Counted from the first letter of the stretch, positions 26,545 through 36,405 are shown. The stretch is 39,707 nucleotides of DNA from Nitrospirota bacterium (GCA_021814475.1 JAKAIE010000023.1:1-39707), one strand, 5' to 3'. Numbers and translations: made by a program. The notes: a model not told the origin generated them from the sequence alone.

Positions 26545-29055
26545 ATGAGGCGAATTACCCGATTTATTCTGCCGCTCCTCCTCCCCTGTATTATTGTCTC
26601 GTTCTCCCATGCAGGCGTCATCACCCCGGAGCTGGAAAACCGCATGCGGACCGGCCGCCCGTCTGAAGAGATCCCGGTTATCATCAGCATCAACGACCGG
26701 GCGGCCCTGAGCGCCATCCGTACGAAGGAGAAGAGCGCCAGACAGGGCGAAACGGTCAGGGAGCTGAGGGCAAAGGCGGAGACTACCCAGGCGCGGGTAA
26801 AGGCGTTCCTCGGGTCTGCAGGGGCAAGGAATATCCTCGCCCTCTGGATCAACAACGCGGTTGCGGCTAGCGTGCCGGCCGGGATCATTGACGCGTTGGC
26901 CGCCTTTCCGGAGGTGGCAAGCATCGCGCCTGACGCGGTAATTACTGCGCCGGTCTTCCAAAACAGCGTTACGGGCACACCCGAATGGAACATAGACAGG
27001 ATCAAGGCCCCGGCGCTTTGGGCCTCGGGGCTGACCGGAGCAGGTGTTGTAGTAGCCAATATGGATACAGGGGTCGATGTCACCCATCCCGACCTTGCTC
27101 CGCGGTACAGGGGCGGGACGAACAGCTGGTTCGATCCGTTCAGGGCTACCACGTCGCCGTATGACCTTGCAGGGGCAAGCACCGGCCATGGCACAGGCAC
27201 CATGAGCGTAATGACGGGAGGAAGCAGCGGCGGCACAGCCATTGGCGTGGCGCCCGGCGCCACATGGATAGCGGCGAAGATTTTTAATGACACAGGGAGT
27301 TCGACGTACAGTGTCATTCACAGCGCCTTTCAGTGGCTCCTGGATCCTGACAACAATCCAGCGACAAACGATGCCCCGGATGTGGTCAATGCCTCATGGG
27401 GCATAAACTCCGCGGGGCTCTGCATACCGGAGTTCGAGCCGGATGTCGCTGCGCTGAAGGCGGCGGGGATTGCGATAGTATTTGCCGCGGGAAACTCGGG
27501 GCCGAACCAGGGTACGAGCATAAGCCCTGCAAACAACCCTGGTTCATTCGCCGCCGGGGCAACCGATATTAACGACAGCGTCATAACCCAGAGCAGCAGA
27601 GGTCCCTCTGCCTGCGATGGCTCAGTCTTTCCGCATGTTGCAGCCCCTGGCGCCAATATCCGGATAGCCCAGAATCTAGGCGGGTATAATTACGGAACAG
27701 GCACTTCCTTTGCCGCTCCGCAGGTAGCCGCGGCCATGGCCCTTCTCCTGGGCGGCTTTCCGGCGCTGACCGTCCCGGAGCTCGAACTGCTGATGAAAGG
27801 ATCAGCGGGGAATGCGGCGGACTACAGTCCCGATAATACAAAAGGCTACGGGCTGATCGATCTTCAGAGGGCCTATCAGGCGGCGCTGGTCCCTGCTGCC
27901 GACATCTCCGTCACCCCGGCCTCGGATGACTTCGGTTATGTATACGTGAGGAAGACCTCTCCTCCTTTCGCCTTCTCAGTCACGAACCTCGGTCTTGCCT
28001 CCCTGGTTATCTCTGCTGTTTCGGTCAGCGGGACCGATGCTGCCGATTTTCAGATCACAACCGACGGGTGTTCCGGCGCCCCACTGGCAGGGGGCGCAGC
28101 CTGCGCCGTCCTCGTCTCCTTCAGACCATTGTCGTCCGGCCTCAGGAAGGCGTTTCTGACCATTCAGTCGAACGACCCCGGCCCGCTGAAGTCTCCATTG
28201 AACGTACCTGTTTCAGGCACCGGGCTGTTCGACACCGTAGGGATATACAGGTTTGTGAGGCAGCACTCGATGTGGTATCTCGACAACATCAACAGTATCC
28301 TTGATGCCTGCGGCGCGTTTCCGGATATGGACGGCTGTTTCGGCCCCTATGGCGGCTGGTCCACGGACGTCCCTGTTACCGGAGACTGGAACAATTCCGG
28401 CAGGACGAAGATAGGCATATTCAGGGCTGTCAAGGGGAAAGGTTCATGGTATCTCGATGGCGGCAGCGGCATCTTTGACGGCTGCGGAGGGTTTGCGCAG
28501 TCTCAGGATCTCTGCATCGACTCCTTTGGGGGAGCGGCCGGCGACATCCCTGTCACCGGAGACTGGAACAACGACGGCATCACGAAGATCGGCATCTACC
28601 GTGTTGTCAACGGAGAGGGATTCTGGTATCTTGACGACGGCACGCACAATTTCGGCCCGATCGCACCGCGCGGGCCCTTCGGCGGGCTTGCCGGAGATAT
28701 CCCCGTGACCGGAGACTGGGACGGGACCGGTCCCTCGAAGAGCGGTATCTACCGGGTGATCAACGGCAACGGCACCTGGCTGCTCGACAACGGAGACGGC
28801 GTGTTCAACGGCTGCGGCGGTTTTCCGCTGCAGGACGAATGCATCGGCCCGTTCGGGGGCCTTCCCGGCGACATCCCTGTGGTTGGTGACGCAAACGGTG
28901 ATGGAAGGTCCGAGATCGGCATCTACCGGGTAGAGAACGGGCAGGGCTTCTGGTATATCGACAACGGCACTCATCTCTTCAGCCAGGCGATCAGGCTGGG
29001 GCCTTTCGGAGGCCTCCCCCAAGACAGGCCGGTGATGGGGCACTGGTTCAGGTGA
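26545..29055 (+). CDS. Secreted subtilisin-like (S8) protease with surface-repeat tail
   Basis: An 836-residue protein: signal peptide (cut near SFSHAG), a propeptide-like region (30-130), then an S8 domain with catalytic D174 (NMDTGVD), H215 (GHGTGT) and S388 (GTSFAAP), and the oxyanion AAGNSGPN. Residues about 450-560 are a choice-of-anchor D/ASPM-SPD-2-Hydin-like domain (DISVTP, then LxISAVSVSGTDAADF). The end is five repeats of about 55 residues (pattern TGDWNNDGxTKIGIYRVxNGxG-WYLD), like an FG-GAP/VCBS-type propeller. Likely exported and surface-bound or released. The weak ribosome site (AGAAG) follows directly on a terminator hairpin. Confidence 0.88.
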   Translation: MRRITRFILPLLLPCIIVSFSHAGVITPELENRMRTGRPSEEIPVIISINDRAALSAIRTKEKSARQGETVRELRAKAETTQARVKAFLGSAGARNILALWINNAVAASVPAGIIDALAAFPEVASIAPDAVITAPVFQNSVTGTPEWNIDRIKAPALWASGLTGAGVVVANMDTGVDVTHPDLAPRYRGGTNSWFDPFRATTSPYDLAGASTGHGTGTMSVMTGGSSGGTAIGVAPGATWIAAKIFNDTGSSTYSVIHSAFQWLLDPDNNPATNDAPDVVNASWGINSAGLCIPEFEPDVAALKAAGIAIVFAAGNSGPNQGTSISPANNPGSFAAGATDINDSVITQSSRGPSACDGSVFPHVAAPGANIRIAQNLGGYNYGTGTSFAAPQVAAAMALLLGGFPALTVPELELLMKGSAGNAADYSPDNTKGYGLIDLQRAYQAALVPAADISVTPASDDFGYVYVRKTSPPFAFSVTNLGLASLVISAVSVSGTDAADFQITTDGCSGAPLAGGAACAVLVSFRPLSSGLRKAFLTIQSNDPGPLKSPLNVPVSGTGLFDTVGIYRFVRQHSMWYLDNINSILDACGAFPDMDGCFGPYGGWSTDVPVTGDWNNSGRTKIGIFRAVKGKGSWYLDGGSGIFDGCGGFAQSQDLCIDSFGGAAGDIPVTGDWNNDGITKIGIYRVVNGEGFWYLDDGTHNFGPIAPRGPFGGLAGDIPVTGDWDGTGPSKSGIYRVINGNGTWLLDNGDGVFNGCGGFPLQDECIGPFGGLPGDIPVVGDANGDGRSEIGIYRVENGQGFWYIDNGTHLFSQAIRLGPFGGLPQDRPVMGHWFR

Positions 29056-29106
29056 CCGTCAGGGGTGCAGGGGAGCCTTGCCGGGAACGGCAATCAGGCC
29101 TTGCCA

Positions 29107-29128
29107 ACTATGTAACCAATTACATAGT
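29107..29128. promoter_or_regulatory. Perfect palindrome upstream of the pilus operon
   Basis: ACTATGTAA-CCAA-TTACATAGT: perfect 9-bp arms, 190 nt before the first gene. No T run follows, so an operator is more likely than a terminator. Confidence 0.5.
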
Positions 29129-29209
29129 CTTGGGGAAACGGTTACTCATACCTGGTGATGCATATTTCATGAATGTTATGAAATCAAGGGGATACAATGA
29201 TATAAATAT

Positions 29210-29236
29210 GGCCTGATATTTGCAATATAACAGGCC
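29210..29236 (+). repeat. Second inverted repeat in the pilus-operon leader
   Basis: GGCCTG-ATATT-TGC-AATAT-AA-CAGGCC can fold into an interrupted hairpin 80 nt before the first start codon. The leader was compared by eye with the c-di-GMP-I riboswitch core and did not match. Confidence 0.35.
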
Positions 29237-29317
29237 AGAAACAAAGAGTGCTCAGGAACGACAATTATCTTCCCTGCCTCGCTCTTCTTGCGCGGGGAGA
29301 ACAACAGGAGGCATCAC

Positions 29318-29635
29318 ATGACACGACAGAGAAGCGGATACGGCCTTATCTTCTATGCGATGATCATCGCGGTTTTGCTGGGCGGATCACTTTCAGCCTT
29401 TGCGAATGACGAGTTGAGTGTAACAGGCATTGTGAAGAAGGTTGATGCCGGCACGAGGACGGTCATCATTGATGTGAAATCGTCCGCATGCAGTGGGGAG
29501 AGGAGATTCACGATTGACAACCCCGCGACTCTGGCCGATTCCGAGGGCACGTCGATAACCTTTTTTATTGACAGCAACGAATGCAAAAAAGACGTTGTCT
29601 ATAAAATGATCCTCCCTGGAGGGACCAAGAGATGA
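29318..29635 (+). CDS. Small exported protein opening the pilus operon
   Basis: A 105-residue protein with signal peptide (cut near LSAFAND). The mature part starts ELSVTGIVKKVDAGTRTVII and is all beta in appearance, perhaps an OB-like barrel, with two cysteines (ACSG and NECKK) that could pair. The ATG at 29318 has AGGAGG 6 nt upstream; an in-frame upstream start at 29288 lacks one. The stop overlaps the pilY1 start (ATGA). Function unknown; coupling suggests a partner of PilY1. Confidence 0.6.
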   Translation: MTRQRSGYGLIFYAMIIAVLLGGSLSAFANDELSVTGIVKKVDAGTRTVIIDVKSSACSGERRFTIDNPATLADSEGTSITFFIDSNECKKDVVYKMILPGGTKR

Positions 29636-32600
29636 AGAAATTCCGTGCGATAGGATTGCTGTTGCTTGGGCTGATTCTGGTAATCGGCCTGCCGTCATTC
29701 TCCGCCGCCGCTAACATGACCGATTATTGCCAGTACCCTCTCTTCCTCAGTTCAATAGTCCCCCCCAATATACTTTTTGTTATTGACGAAAGCGGAAGTA
29801 TGAGCTGGGGCGCGTATTCATATGGCGGCGTCGCCTATAACGCGACTGTAGGCTACGAGGGATATTTCACACCGAACAAGCTCTATACCCTCGATGTGAA
29901 CGGGGTGTACCAGGAATCCGCGGGATCGACATGCAGCTGTTCCTGCTCTAGTTGGAAATGCAGTTCAAGTAATTCAGGTGGATGCGACCCCAAGGGGACG
30001 CATGGCTGTAGATCGAACCGCTATGCCTGCTGTACGAACCAGACCTGCACCGGCGACTGCAACCCCCAGACAGGCAATTACCTCAACTACCTCAATATGA
30101 GGAGGGTGGACCTGATCCAGTGGGCGATCACCGGGGGCAGTCCTGCGACCTGCGGCAAGCGCACGGACACATCAGTAACCGGAAATGTGACTGCGGACTA
30201 TTGCGATCCGGAGCTGTATAACAAAGCAGGCAATAACCTCAGCTCAAAGGTGGGAACCGTCTGCAGCGATACCCTTCCGATCAACAGTACCGGCACTGTT
30301 CAGGGCGGCTGCATACTGAAGACCGACAGCGGGGTGAAGGTGAAGGTGCCGTGGTCCAGAATACATGACGGCATGGCCTTTCAGCTGACGTCCCTGCCTG
30401 CCGTGCCGCGGCTCGGCGCCATGTTCTACGATAGCACTGATGTCAGGACAGACAAGGTTTATATCGGAGACTATCCGATGACCAACTCCATGGACCCGAC
30501 CCATCCTTTCATGAATCTCATCACCCATGTCAACTCGCACAGCCCTTCAGGCAGTACGCCCACAGCCCCTGCACTTTGGGATGCCTACAACTATTATGCC
30601 CAGAATGCACCTCAGTACAACGGGTATGCTATCGAGTCTACCACGACCGACCAGTGGAAGGATCCGATGTACAGCTGCGATCAGACCGGCGTGAACTGCC
30701 AGTTGATCGCGTGTACCAACAACTTTGTGATCCTCATGTCTGACGGACAGTGGAACGAGGGCGGCTCGCCCGGTAGTGTCAACGCTGCCTGTTCGATAGA
30801 CGTTGGCTCCAGCCTGCCCGTTCCGACGACCCTGCCGACATCCAGCCTGACCAACAGGTCTGCCGACCCCGTGGTCCCGGCCTACCTGATGCATATGGGT
30901 TTCACCAATGCCAAGACCAATGTCAAGACAGAGGTGAGCGCGCTTTACACCATCGGCCTTTTCCTCAGCGGTACGGGCCAGCAGGCGATGAAGAATATCG
31001 CCATGTACGGAGGATTTGACAACAGCGCGAGGACCTGGCCCGGCGGGGTCTCTACCTCTTCAACAAATTACATCGGATATCCCTCGGCCACCTGTACCTC
31101 GGCTGATTGCGGGTCATCCAAGGGGAGCGCGTGCGCGGCGACGCCCGCGTCTTCCACCGACTGGGATAAAAATGCCGACGGCATCCCGGATACCTTTCTG
31201 AAGGCCGATAATGCGCTTCAGATCAAGCAGTCCATCATGGGTACGATCCTAGACATCCTCGGCAGGGCGAGCGCCGGCACCGCGGCATCGATCCTGGCGT
31301 CAGGCGAGGGCAGCGGCGCCAATATGATCCAGGCGGTCTTCTACCCGAAGAAGGTTACCGATCCCATCAACAGCACTGAGCTGGACTGGATGGGGACGCT
31401 CCAGAACCTCTGGTATTTTTCCGACCCGGCCCTCGTGAAAAGCAGCATCTACGAAGATACGACCCAGGACATGAAGATGGTTCTGACCAACGACGACATG
31501 ATCTCATTGAAGTTCGATTCTGTCGAGAAAAAGACGAAGGCCTATCGTTATGTCACAGATCAGTACGGAAATGCGGTCAGCTCAGACAGCACCGTGTATC
31601 TCGAAGACGTGAAGAACCTCTGGGAGGCGGGCAAGACCCTCTGGGCAACGGACCCGGCGAACAGGAAGATCTATACCACTACAACCGGCGCGGCGAACAG
31701 CCTCATCGACTTTCAGCCCGGCGTCCCCAGCATACGGGCTGAGCTCCAGATGCCGGCCACCTCTACGTCCACAGACCAGGACAATGTGGTCAGCTACGTG
31801 AGAGGGACCGATTTTGCGGCCTACCGGCCGCGTACAACAGCACTGGACCTCAACGGGAACCATTCCGTATCGGACGTGGGCGAGTCGCCGAAGGTCTGGA
31901 AACTCGGGGATATTGTCAGCTCGACCCCGAAGATCGTCGCGTGGCTGCCGCTCAACCGGTACGACAAGCTCTATTCGGATGCTAGCTATACCTCTTATGT
32001 GCAGCGTCAGGCCTACCGGTCGAGGGGCACCGTCTTTGCTGGCGCAAATGACGGCATGCTGCATGCCTTCAACCTCGGTACGATCGATGTCATAGACACC
32101 GGCACTGCCCTGAAGGCCAAGCTCTGCGACCAGAGCGAGGCGACATACAATACCGCCGAGCAGAAATACCACTGCCCGGATACGATCACTAGCAAGGCGA
32201 GCCTCGGCACGGAGCAGTGGGCCTTCATACCGAAGAACGTCCTGCCGTATCTCCAGCACCTGACTGATCCGGACTATTGCCACCTCTATTATGTCGATGC
32301 GGCGCCCTACGTCATAGACGCCAGCGTCGGTATACCGACGGGTTGCACCGAGACGACCGATTACTGGAAGTGCGCCAAGACGAGCGCCAGCTGGAGGACG
32401 ATACTGATCGGGAGCATGCGTCTGGGGGGCGCCTGCAAGAACGTTGCTAGCACCTTCGGAGTCACCACGCCCGCCACAAATGAGGGATTCTCCTCCTATT
32501 TCGCCCTCGACATCACCGATGCGGTCGAGAATCCGACGAACCTGGCTGCCCATCCGCCAGTGCTTCTCTGGGAGTTCAGCGATCCGGGCATGGGCTTTTC

Positions 32601-34068
32601 CACCGCCGGACCGGCCGTGGTGCGGCTGAGCTGGCGCACCGTCACCGGGACGACGACCACGGCAGATACTGCAAATGCGTACAACGGCAAGTGGTATGTG
32701 GTGCTGGCCTCAGGTCCGACAGGCCCGATCAACACCGCCACGCACCAGTTCAAGGGATATTCTGACCAGAACCTGAAGCTCTTCATACTTGACCTCAAGA
32801 GCGGGAAGCTGCTCCGCACGATAGACAGCGGCATTGCGAACGCCTTTGCCGGCAGTCTGATCAACTCGCCCTCTGACCTTGACGGGGACTATCAGGATGA
32901 CGTGCTCTATCTGGGGTACACGAAATCAGAGGACGCAATCCCTTCGACCTCCACAAAGTGGACACAGGGCGGCGTGCTGAGACTCCTCACATTGGAAGAC
33001 CTGAACGGGAGTGATCCGAATCCGGGCGACTTGAATGCCCCGGCGAATTCGAACGGCACGACCGGCCTGAACCCCTATAACTGGGAGCTGAGCCGGGTGA
33101 TCGACAACATAGGCCCGGTGACCACGGCGATAGGGCATGGCACCGACATCAAGGCGAACGGACTTCCCTCGGACTCTACCGCCTCGTGGCTCCTCTTCGG
33201 GACAGGCCGGTTCTTCTTCCAGGGTGATGACCTCACCTCCCAGCGTCAGCTCTTCGGCATCAAGGACCCCTGTTTTGTATCGCCGGATAACAGGATGAAG
33301 TATGTAAATAACACCAGGACCGCATATCCCGGTCAGCCGATCTGCCGGGACGGCGTTAACAGTGCGACGTCCACCGAAAAGGTGACCTTCTGCTCGAACG
33401 TCTATACGCCATGCACCTGCGGCGCCACGGGCACATGCACTAATACGACCGCCACGAAATGCGGGGACCTCTATAACGCCACCGCGCCTATTGACCTCCC
33501 TTCGTCGAGGGTCGACTACGGGTGGTATATCAACCTCGAGGGCCCGAACAACTGTCAGGCAACTACCGCCACCTGTCAGGTCGCCAACCCCCTCACTGGG
33601 GCTATAAGCACCAGTGAATGCAACAGGACGACAACTGCCGAACGGGTGCTGACAGATCCCCTCGTCACCCCGAATGGGGGTGTCTTCTTCACGACATTCG
33701 AACCGAGCAGCGACGTATGCCAGTTCGGCGGCAACAGCTATACCTGGGCCCTGACGCATGATATAGGGAGTTCTCTGATGGCTGCCTGCGACCTTATGGC
33801 CCCTGCGGGGACCCACATCTGCACCGGTTCAAAAGGCAAGGGCTTTCTCCAGGTGTCGTCCGGCGAGATCGCGGCAATCGACTTCGGATCTGCATTTACC
33901 AGCAAGTACGCCCAGAAGGGGCAGTCGCTGCCGGGCAAGGGCTCTTATGAGATATTGGGCAGGCGGACCGGCGTGCCGATCATGGGTATGCCTCCGGGCG
34001 GACAGGGGCTGTCTGTTGAAATGCCTCCGTCCACGGTTGATACGATCATGCATATAAGGAAAAAATGA
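29632..34068 (+). CDS. pilY1: PilY1-like pilus tip adhesin
   Basis: A 1478-residue exported protein. A von Willebrand A domain starts at about residue 44, with MIDAS motif VIDESGSMSWG. It contains a cysteine-rich insert (about 10 Cys in residues 98-145) before NYLNYLNMRRVDLIQWAITGG-type sequence (written in part) typical of PilY1. The C-terminal half is the PilY1 beta-propeller: VFAGANDGMLHAFNLG, AFIPKNVLPYLQ and a calcium-loop-like DLDGDYQDDVLYLGY. PilY1 primes pilus assembly with the minor pilins and acts in adhesion and mechanosensing. It is ATGA-coupled to the gene before and overlaps the pseudopilin gene after by 4 nt. Confidence 0.9.
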   Translation: MKKFRAIGLLLLGLILVIGLPSFSAAANMTDYCQYPLFLSSIVPPNILFVIDESGSMSWGAYSYGGVAYNATVGYEGYFTPNKLYTLDVNGVYQESAGSTCSCSCSSWKCSSSNSGGCDPKGTHGCRSNRYACCTNQTCTGDCNPQTGNYLNYLNMRRVDLIQWAITGGSPATCGKRTDTSVTGNVTADYCDPELYNKAGNNLSSKVGTVCSDTLPINSTGTVQGGCILKTDSGVKVKVPWSRIHDGMAFQLTSLPAVPRLGAMFYDSTDVRTDKVYIGDYPMTNSMDPTHPFMNLITHVNSHSPSGSTPTAPALWDAYNYYAQNAPQYNGYAIESTTTDQWKDPMYSCDQTGVNCQLIACTNNFVILMSDGQWNEGGSPGSVNAACSIDVGSSLPVPTTLPTSSLTNRSADPVVPAYLMHMGFTNAKTNVKTEVSALYTIGLFLSGTGQQAMKNIAMYGGFDNSARTWPGGVSTSSTNYIGYPSATCTSADCGSSKGSACAATPASSTDWDKNADGIPDTFLKADNALQIKQSIMGTILDILGRASAGTAASILASGEGSGANMIQAVFYPKKVTDPINSTELDWMGTLQNLWYFSDPALVKSSIYEDTTQDMKMVLTNDDMISLKFDSVEKKTKAYRYVTDQYGNAVSSDSTVYLEDVKNLWEAGKTLWATDPANRKIYTTTTGAANSLIDFQPGVPSIRAELQMPATSTSTDQDNVVSYVRGTDFAAYRPRTTALDLNGNHSVSDVGESPKVWKLGDIVSSTPKIVAWLPLNRYDKLYSDASYTSYVQRQAYRSRGTVFAGANDGMLHAFNLGTIDVIDTGTALKAKLCDQSEATYNTAEQKYHCPDTITSKASLGTEQWAFIPKNVLPYLQHLTDPDYCHLYYVDAAPYVIDASVGIPTGCTETTDYWKCAKTSASWRTILIGSMRLGGACKNVASTFGVTTPATNEGFSSYFALDITDAVENPTNLAAHPPVLLWEFSDPGMGFSTAGPAVVRLSWRTVTGTTTTADTANAYNGKWYVVLASGPTGPINTATHQFKGYSDQNLKLFILDLKSGKLLRTIDSGIANAFAGSLINSPSDLDGDYQDDVLYLGYTKSEDAIPSTSTKWTQGGVLRLLTLEDLNGSDPNPGDLNAPANSNGTTGLNPYNWELSRVIDNIGPVTTAIGHGTDIKANGLPSDSTASWLLFGTGRFFFQGDDLTSQRQLFGIKDPCFVSPDNRMKYVNNTRTAYPGQPICRDGVNSATSTEKVTFCSNVYTPCTCGATGTCTNTTATKCGDLYNATAPIDLPSSRVDYGWYINLEGPNNCQATTATCQVANPLTGAISTSECNRTTTAERVLTDPLVTPNGGVFFTTFEPSSDVCQFGGNSYTWALTHDIGSSLMAACDLMAPAGTHICTGSKGKGFLQVSSGEIAAIDFGSAFTSKYAQKGQSLPGKGSYEILGRRTGVPIMGMPPGGQGLSVEMPPSTVDTIMHIRKK

Positions 34069-34757
34069 ACCGCAGAGGTGTGACATTGATAGAGCTGATG
34101 ATCACGCTTGCGATCGTGGTGATACTGGCCGCGGCCCTCGGCTTCGAATTCTCCTCATGGAGAGGGAAGTACCGGGTCGAAAAGACGGTCGATGATCTCT
34201 ATACCACCCTGATGGACGTTAGGGCCAGGGCTCTTCAGTTAGACAGGAACTACTTTGTGGATTTCTCCCCTGATGGCCGGCACTACCGCGTATCGCTGGA
34301 TGACAGCAACGGTGTGGCAAGGGTGACGGACGGAGACGCGGTCTTTCAGGGCCAGGCTGCATGGGCGGCGATTCAGGCGTCGGACCCGCTGAACTGGGGG
34401 CTTGGCACGGTGGCGACCGATACGACCGATACGCAGCGCTCCAGAAGGATAGACCTTCAGACCGTTGCCGCAACCAGGGCCGGCCTGTTTTCGACCACGG
34501 CCGGCGGGGTGACGGGCGCTGCATCGGCGCTCGGCACCATCACATTCAGCAAAAGAGGTATAATAACCACCGGCCTGAGCCCGGCTGATTCGAGTGTCTG
34601 CATATTCACCGATTATGACAATAATCAGGTTTCGGACTATGATCCGGATTATGACTGTATCAACATATCCCAGACCAAGATATATCTGGGAAAACTGCGC
34701 ACGCAGAATACTGCCCCAGGAGGGGTCTGTGATCCGACGAACTGCATTTCCAAATAG
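34065..34757 (+). CDS. GspH/FimT-like minor pseudopilin
   Basis: A 230-residue prepilin. A very short leader is cut at RRG|VTLIELM, followed by a hydrophobic helix (ITLAIVVILAAALGF). Residues about 30-70 (WRGKYRVEKTVDDLYTTLMD, then RARALQLDRNYFVDF) match the GspH/FimT family. The C-terminal domain has two cysteine pairs (SSVC, YDC, VCDPTNC). A minor pilin probably in the priming complex with PilV, PilW, PilX and PilY1. The start overlaps the pilY1 stop. Confidence 0.85.
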   Translation: MNRRGVTLIELMITLAIVVILAAALGFEFSSWRGKYRVEKTVDDLYTTLMDVRARALQLDRNYFVDFSPDGRHYRVSLDDSNGVARVTDGDAVFQGQAAWAAIQASDPLNWGLGTVATDTTDTQRSRRIDLQTVAATRAGLFSTTAGGVTGAASALGTITFSKRGIITTGLSPADSSVCIFTDYDNNQVSDYDPDYDCINISQTKIYLGKLRTQNTAPGGVCDPTNCISK

Positions 34758-35181
34758 CGGCGTTCTGAACAATAAAGGCGTTACCCTTGTCGAGGTGATG
34801 ATCTCCCTTGTGATCCTCCTGATCGTGTTCATGGGCCTGATCCAGGCGTCGATCCTGAGCATTGACCACAACATGAGAAACAAGGTGAGGGACGAGGCTG
34901 TCAGAATCGCGGCGGAGACCGTGAATCAGTTGAGAGGGCGTGGATATGACGATCCGCTGCTTGCCCTTGCCCCGCCCGCTTCCAACATTCCGTTCCCCGG
35001 ACAGGTGCCTGACGGGTCTGCCGTCACAAACAGAACCGGTAATTACAGCCAGACCTATACTGTAACAAAAACAGTGCAAAATCTTAGTGATACGACAAAA
35101 CAGCTGACCATAACGGTGACGTATACTTACAAAGACGATCCTCAGGTCGTCTATTCTGTGAACGCCACTGTGAGGAAGTAG
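34729..35181 (+). CDS. pilV: PilV-like minor pilin
   Basis: A 150-residue prepilin starting at GTG 34729, inside the end of the previous gene (29-nt overlap). AGGAGGGG lies just upstream of that GTG. The leader is MIRRTAFPNSGVLNNKG, cut before VTLVEVMISLVILLIVFMG. The frame stays open further upstream but only through the previous gene, without a ribosome site. The size and the VEVMISLVIL helix match PilV. Next gene starts 1 nt after the stop. Confidence 0.8.
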   Translation: MIRRTAFPNSGVLNNKGVTLVEVMISLVILLIVFMGLIQASILSIDHNMRNKVRDEAVRIAAETVNQLRGRGYDDPLLALAPPASNIPFPGQVPDGSAVTNRTGNYSQTYTVTKTVQNLSDTTKQLTITVTYTYKDDPQVVYSVNATVRK

Positions 35182-35182
35182 C

Positions 35183-36403
35183 ATGAGGCCACGCTTACAT
35201 TCAGAGGAGGGTTTCACCCTGGTTGAACTCATGATAACCATGGCGATCTTTGTCCTGGCCCTGGCCGCAGCCTCCCAGATGTTCGTGGGCCTGCTGTCCA
35301 ACTTCAAGCAGCAGACGAGGATAGCCGAGTCCAATATCGAGGGTGTCGTCGGCCTGGAGATGATGAGGGCTGACATTGAACAGGCCGGCTTCGGACTCTA
35401 CTGGCACCCGGATGGCGAGTCCGGCCCTGAAAGCGCCGGCATTCAATACGCTGAGACCGGGAACGCCGCCTATGACGAACCTGCCGCTTCCTCAGGCACA
35501 GGGAAGAAGGCCCCGCGGGCCTTTGTGATAGGCAATGGCACTGAGGTGAACGGGTCTGACCGGCTCGTTATCAAGGCGACGAATGCGGCGATAAACGACA
35601 CGGCCCAGAGATGGACCTATATAATGAAGAATCCCGGGGCTGCAAGCCTGAGAAGGGACTGGACCGGCACACCGTCCGAGCAGCTGGCCGGCACGGACTA
35701 TACGGCCGTGCTCGACCTGAACCAGAGGAAGCTCATCACCAATGGTTCGATATTCTCGGTTCAGATGAACGACAATAATTTTTCGTTTAACGGAGGGCCT
35801 GTGCCGCCGACCTATGCCTTTGAGCCGATCAGGGACACGGACAGCACGTTTGTCGCCTATGGGATAAAGCCGAACGATGCAAGCGGCGCGCCGCGCATGC
35901 CGTTCAACAGGGCGGAATACCATATCAGCGTGCCTGGCGCCGGGCTTCCCCAGCGTTGCGCAGCCGGCACAGGAATACTATATAAGGCCACGGTGAACCA
36001 GAGTGACGGCGGCTTTACGGAACTCCCTGTGCTCGACTGCGTGCTGGATATGCAGGTGGTGTTTGCGCTGGATACCAACGGGGACGGTGCGGCGGACATA
36101 TATGACACAGGCAATGCAATTAACGGCTTGACGGCACAACAGTTGAGGGATCAGGTCAAGGAGGTCCGCGTCTATATTATTGCGCAGGAGGGGCAGAAAG
36201 ATACAAACTTTACGTATACCAACCCGCGGTCTGTTGCGGGCAACGCTGATTACGATGCAGCATCCCAGCCAGGTGATATTGACATTCTGGACAGGGACAT
36301 TCAGGCGGGCGCAACAAGAGTCGTAAAGAGAGTTACGGTTCCTGATCGCAACTACCGGTGGAAACTCTATAATCTTATACTGACTCCCTACAACCTGAGG
36401 TGA
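35183..36403 (+). CDS. pilW: PilW-like minor pilin
   Basis: A 406-residue prepilin. Leader MRPRLHSEEG is cut before FTLVELMITMAIFVLALAA. Residues 30-75 (SNFKQQTRIAESNIEG, then GLEMMRADIEQAGFGLY) are typical of PilW (the RxDIxxAGF motif). A large globular C-terminal domain follows, ending with VKRVTVPDRNYRWKLYNLIL. Belongs to the pilus initiation complex. Confidence 0.85.
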   Translation: MRPRLHSEEGFTLVELMITMAIFVLALAAASQMFVGLLSNFKQQTRIAESNIEGVVGLEMMRADIEQAGFGLYWHPDGESGPESAGIQYAETGNAAYDEPAASSGTGKKAPRAFVIGNGTEVNGSDRLVIKATNAAINDTAQRWTYIMKNPGAASLRRDWTGTPSEQLAGTDYTAVLDLNQRKLITNGSIFSVQMNDNNFSFNGGPVPPTYAFEPIRDTDSTFVAYGIKPNDASGAPRMPFNRAEYHISVPGAGLPQRCAAGTGILYKATVNQSDGGFTELPVLDCVLDMQVVFALDTNGDGAADIYDTGNAINGLTAQQLRDQVKEVRVYIIAQEGQKDTNFTYTNPRSVAGNADYDAASQPGDIDILDRDIQAGATRVVKRVTVPDRNYRWKLYNLILTPYNLR

Positions 36404-36405
36404 CT

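Noticed and set aside
26479-27321. Long minus-strand open frames opposite the S8 protease
   Set aside because: The plus frame has a full catalytic triad and signal peptide. The antisense frames are GC-driven shadows rich in Arg, Cys and Pro without domains.
29056-29317. c-di-GMP riboswitch before the pilus operon
   Set aside because: Expected on grounds of Geobacter-like pilus regulation, but the conserved GEMM-I core bases are not present.
31582-33816. Minus-strand open frames of 323 and 296 codons opposite pilY1
   Set aside because: Mirror frames of a GC-rich gene; no motifs, no ribosome sites, and pilY1 is clearly the coding strand.
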